Source of the DNA: Cohaesibacteraceae bacterium
GTDB taxonomy: Bacteria; Pseudomonadota; Alphaproteobacteria; Rhizobiales; Cohaesibacteraceae
Reading direction: 5' to 3'
NCBI GenBank assembly: GCA_016764535.1
Contig: JAESRR010000055.1
Span: 4,821 to 11,639 of the forward strand
DNA: 6,819 bases
Shown here: positions 6,642-6,819 of the stretch, piece by piece
Layout of the letters: each line of letters opens with the position of its first letter
Position numbering within the stretch: position 1 is the first letter of the stretch
The notes under the pieces: generated by a model
Databases searched by the model: none
What the model saw: only the letters and a program-made list of their open reading frames with translations
Told to the model about the DNA's origin: nothing
Translations under genes and position numbers: made by a program

Positions 6642-6660
6642 TTTGGAACGTCATACTGTA

Positions 6661-6819
6661 ATGCATATTCCTGTTTGTTCTCGCATTGGATTGTTCCTCG
6701 CGGCTTCTTTCATAAGCAATATATCATTGTCAGCAATCGCGAATGAAAACAAAATTGTTTCGAAAGTATTTGGTGCCCCGGAAATTTCTTTAGTGTCTCA
6801 TCGGGCAATCTATGAATTT
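6661..6819 (+). CDS. eipB: EipB/DUF1849 family periplasmic protein (3' partial)
   Basis: Only the first 53 codons are in the window. The start is MHIPVCSRIGLFLAASFISN, a typical Sec signal peptide with a basic residue at 8, a hydrophobic core at about 9-24 and a plausible cleavage after SAIA (24-27). The mature region carries SLVSHRAIYEF (43-53), matching the LxxHRAxY opening of EipB/DUF1849 proteins (PF08904). EipB in Brucella is a periplasmic protein needed for envelope integrity. The identity rests on this short motif plus the signal peptide, the alphaproteobacterial context and the neighbouring genes. The ATG at 6661 is the only ATG in the frame, but its nearest GGA (6645-6647) is 13 bases away. 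A TTG at 6643 would add six residues including one more Arg, so the start is uncertain. The frame is open to the window end. Confidence 0.75.
   Translation, partial: MHIPVCSRIGLFLAASFISNISLSAIANENKIVSKVFGAPEISLVSHRAIYEF

Larger units (their letters stand above)
6466..6660. promoter_or_regulatory. Divergent intergenic region between the RidA-family gene and the eipB-like gene
   Basis: Because the flanking genes point away from each other, promoters for both must lie here or inside the genes. On the minus strand a TATATT (6515-6520) could be a -10 element for the RidA operon, but no -35 at proper spacing is convincing. On the plus strand TATGAT (6603-6608) is a possible -10 for eipB, again without a good -35. 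The region also holds a small palindrome (6610-6622) and a 29-codon ORF with a ribosome binding site (6552-6641), reported separately. Confidence 0.45.

Noticed and set aside
1..6819. Defence, phage, transposon, CRISPR, toxin-antitoxin or biosynthetic cluster signals
   Set aside because: None of the genes belongs to such families, no direct or inverted repeats of useful length were seen, and base composition by eye is even across the window.

Overview
The window looks like ordinary chromosomal DNA from an alphaproteobacterium, most likely a Hyphomicrobiales (Rhizobiales) member or close relative with an AT-leaning genome. The evidence is the protein families and their grouping. There is a ClpA with a long basic C-terminal tail, an AzlC/AzlD pair of the short 'WALPA' type, a COG3146/FemAB-like protein, a HIT protein, a small glycerophosphodiester phosphodiesterase, a RidA paralogue, and the beginning of an EipB/DUF1849 protein, a family known from alphaproteobacteria. 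I see no transposase, integrase, phage gene, tRNA, rRNA, CRISPR array or long repeat. The species assignment is inference.

Layout. The plus strand opens inside clpA; about 35 N-terminal residues lie upstream of the window. A 101-base spacer with a possible hairpin follows, then azlC and azlD, which overlap by ATGA and are surely translated together. azlD then meets a minus-strand block tail to tail, and the two stop codons share bases 3492-3495. In transcription order (right to left) the minus-strand block is ridA-like, gdpD-like (5-base gap), COG3146/FemAB-like (94-base gap) and HIT (46-base gap). The spacing suggests one operon, possibly with a second promoter in the 94-base gap. At the right edge, a roughly 195-base divergent region separates ridA from the start of a plus-strand eipB-like gene, which has a signal peptide and runs off the window.

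Functionally the genes form a housekeeping set. ClpA is the ATP-driven unfoldase of the ClpAP protease. AzlCD is a likely branched-chain amino acid exporter. The RidA family removes reactive enamines/imines in amino acid metabolism or is a relative of proteins that do. The GDPD hydrolyses glycerophosphodiesters from phospholipid turnover. The HIT protein is a nucleotide hydrolase or transferase. EipB is a periplasmic envelope-integrity protein. COG3146 is the least understood member; its FemAB-like fold and its position between lipid-turnover and envelope genes hint at an aminoacyl or acyl transfer role.

I did not find a new defence, mobile or RNA system. The items most worth checking are a 29-codon ORF with a good ribosome binding site just before eipB, the terminator-free convergent overlap of azlD and the HIT gene, the lysine-rich ClpA tail, and the uncharacterised COG3146 gene in its conserved-looking setting.
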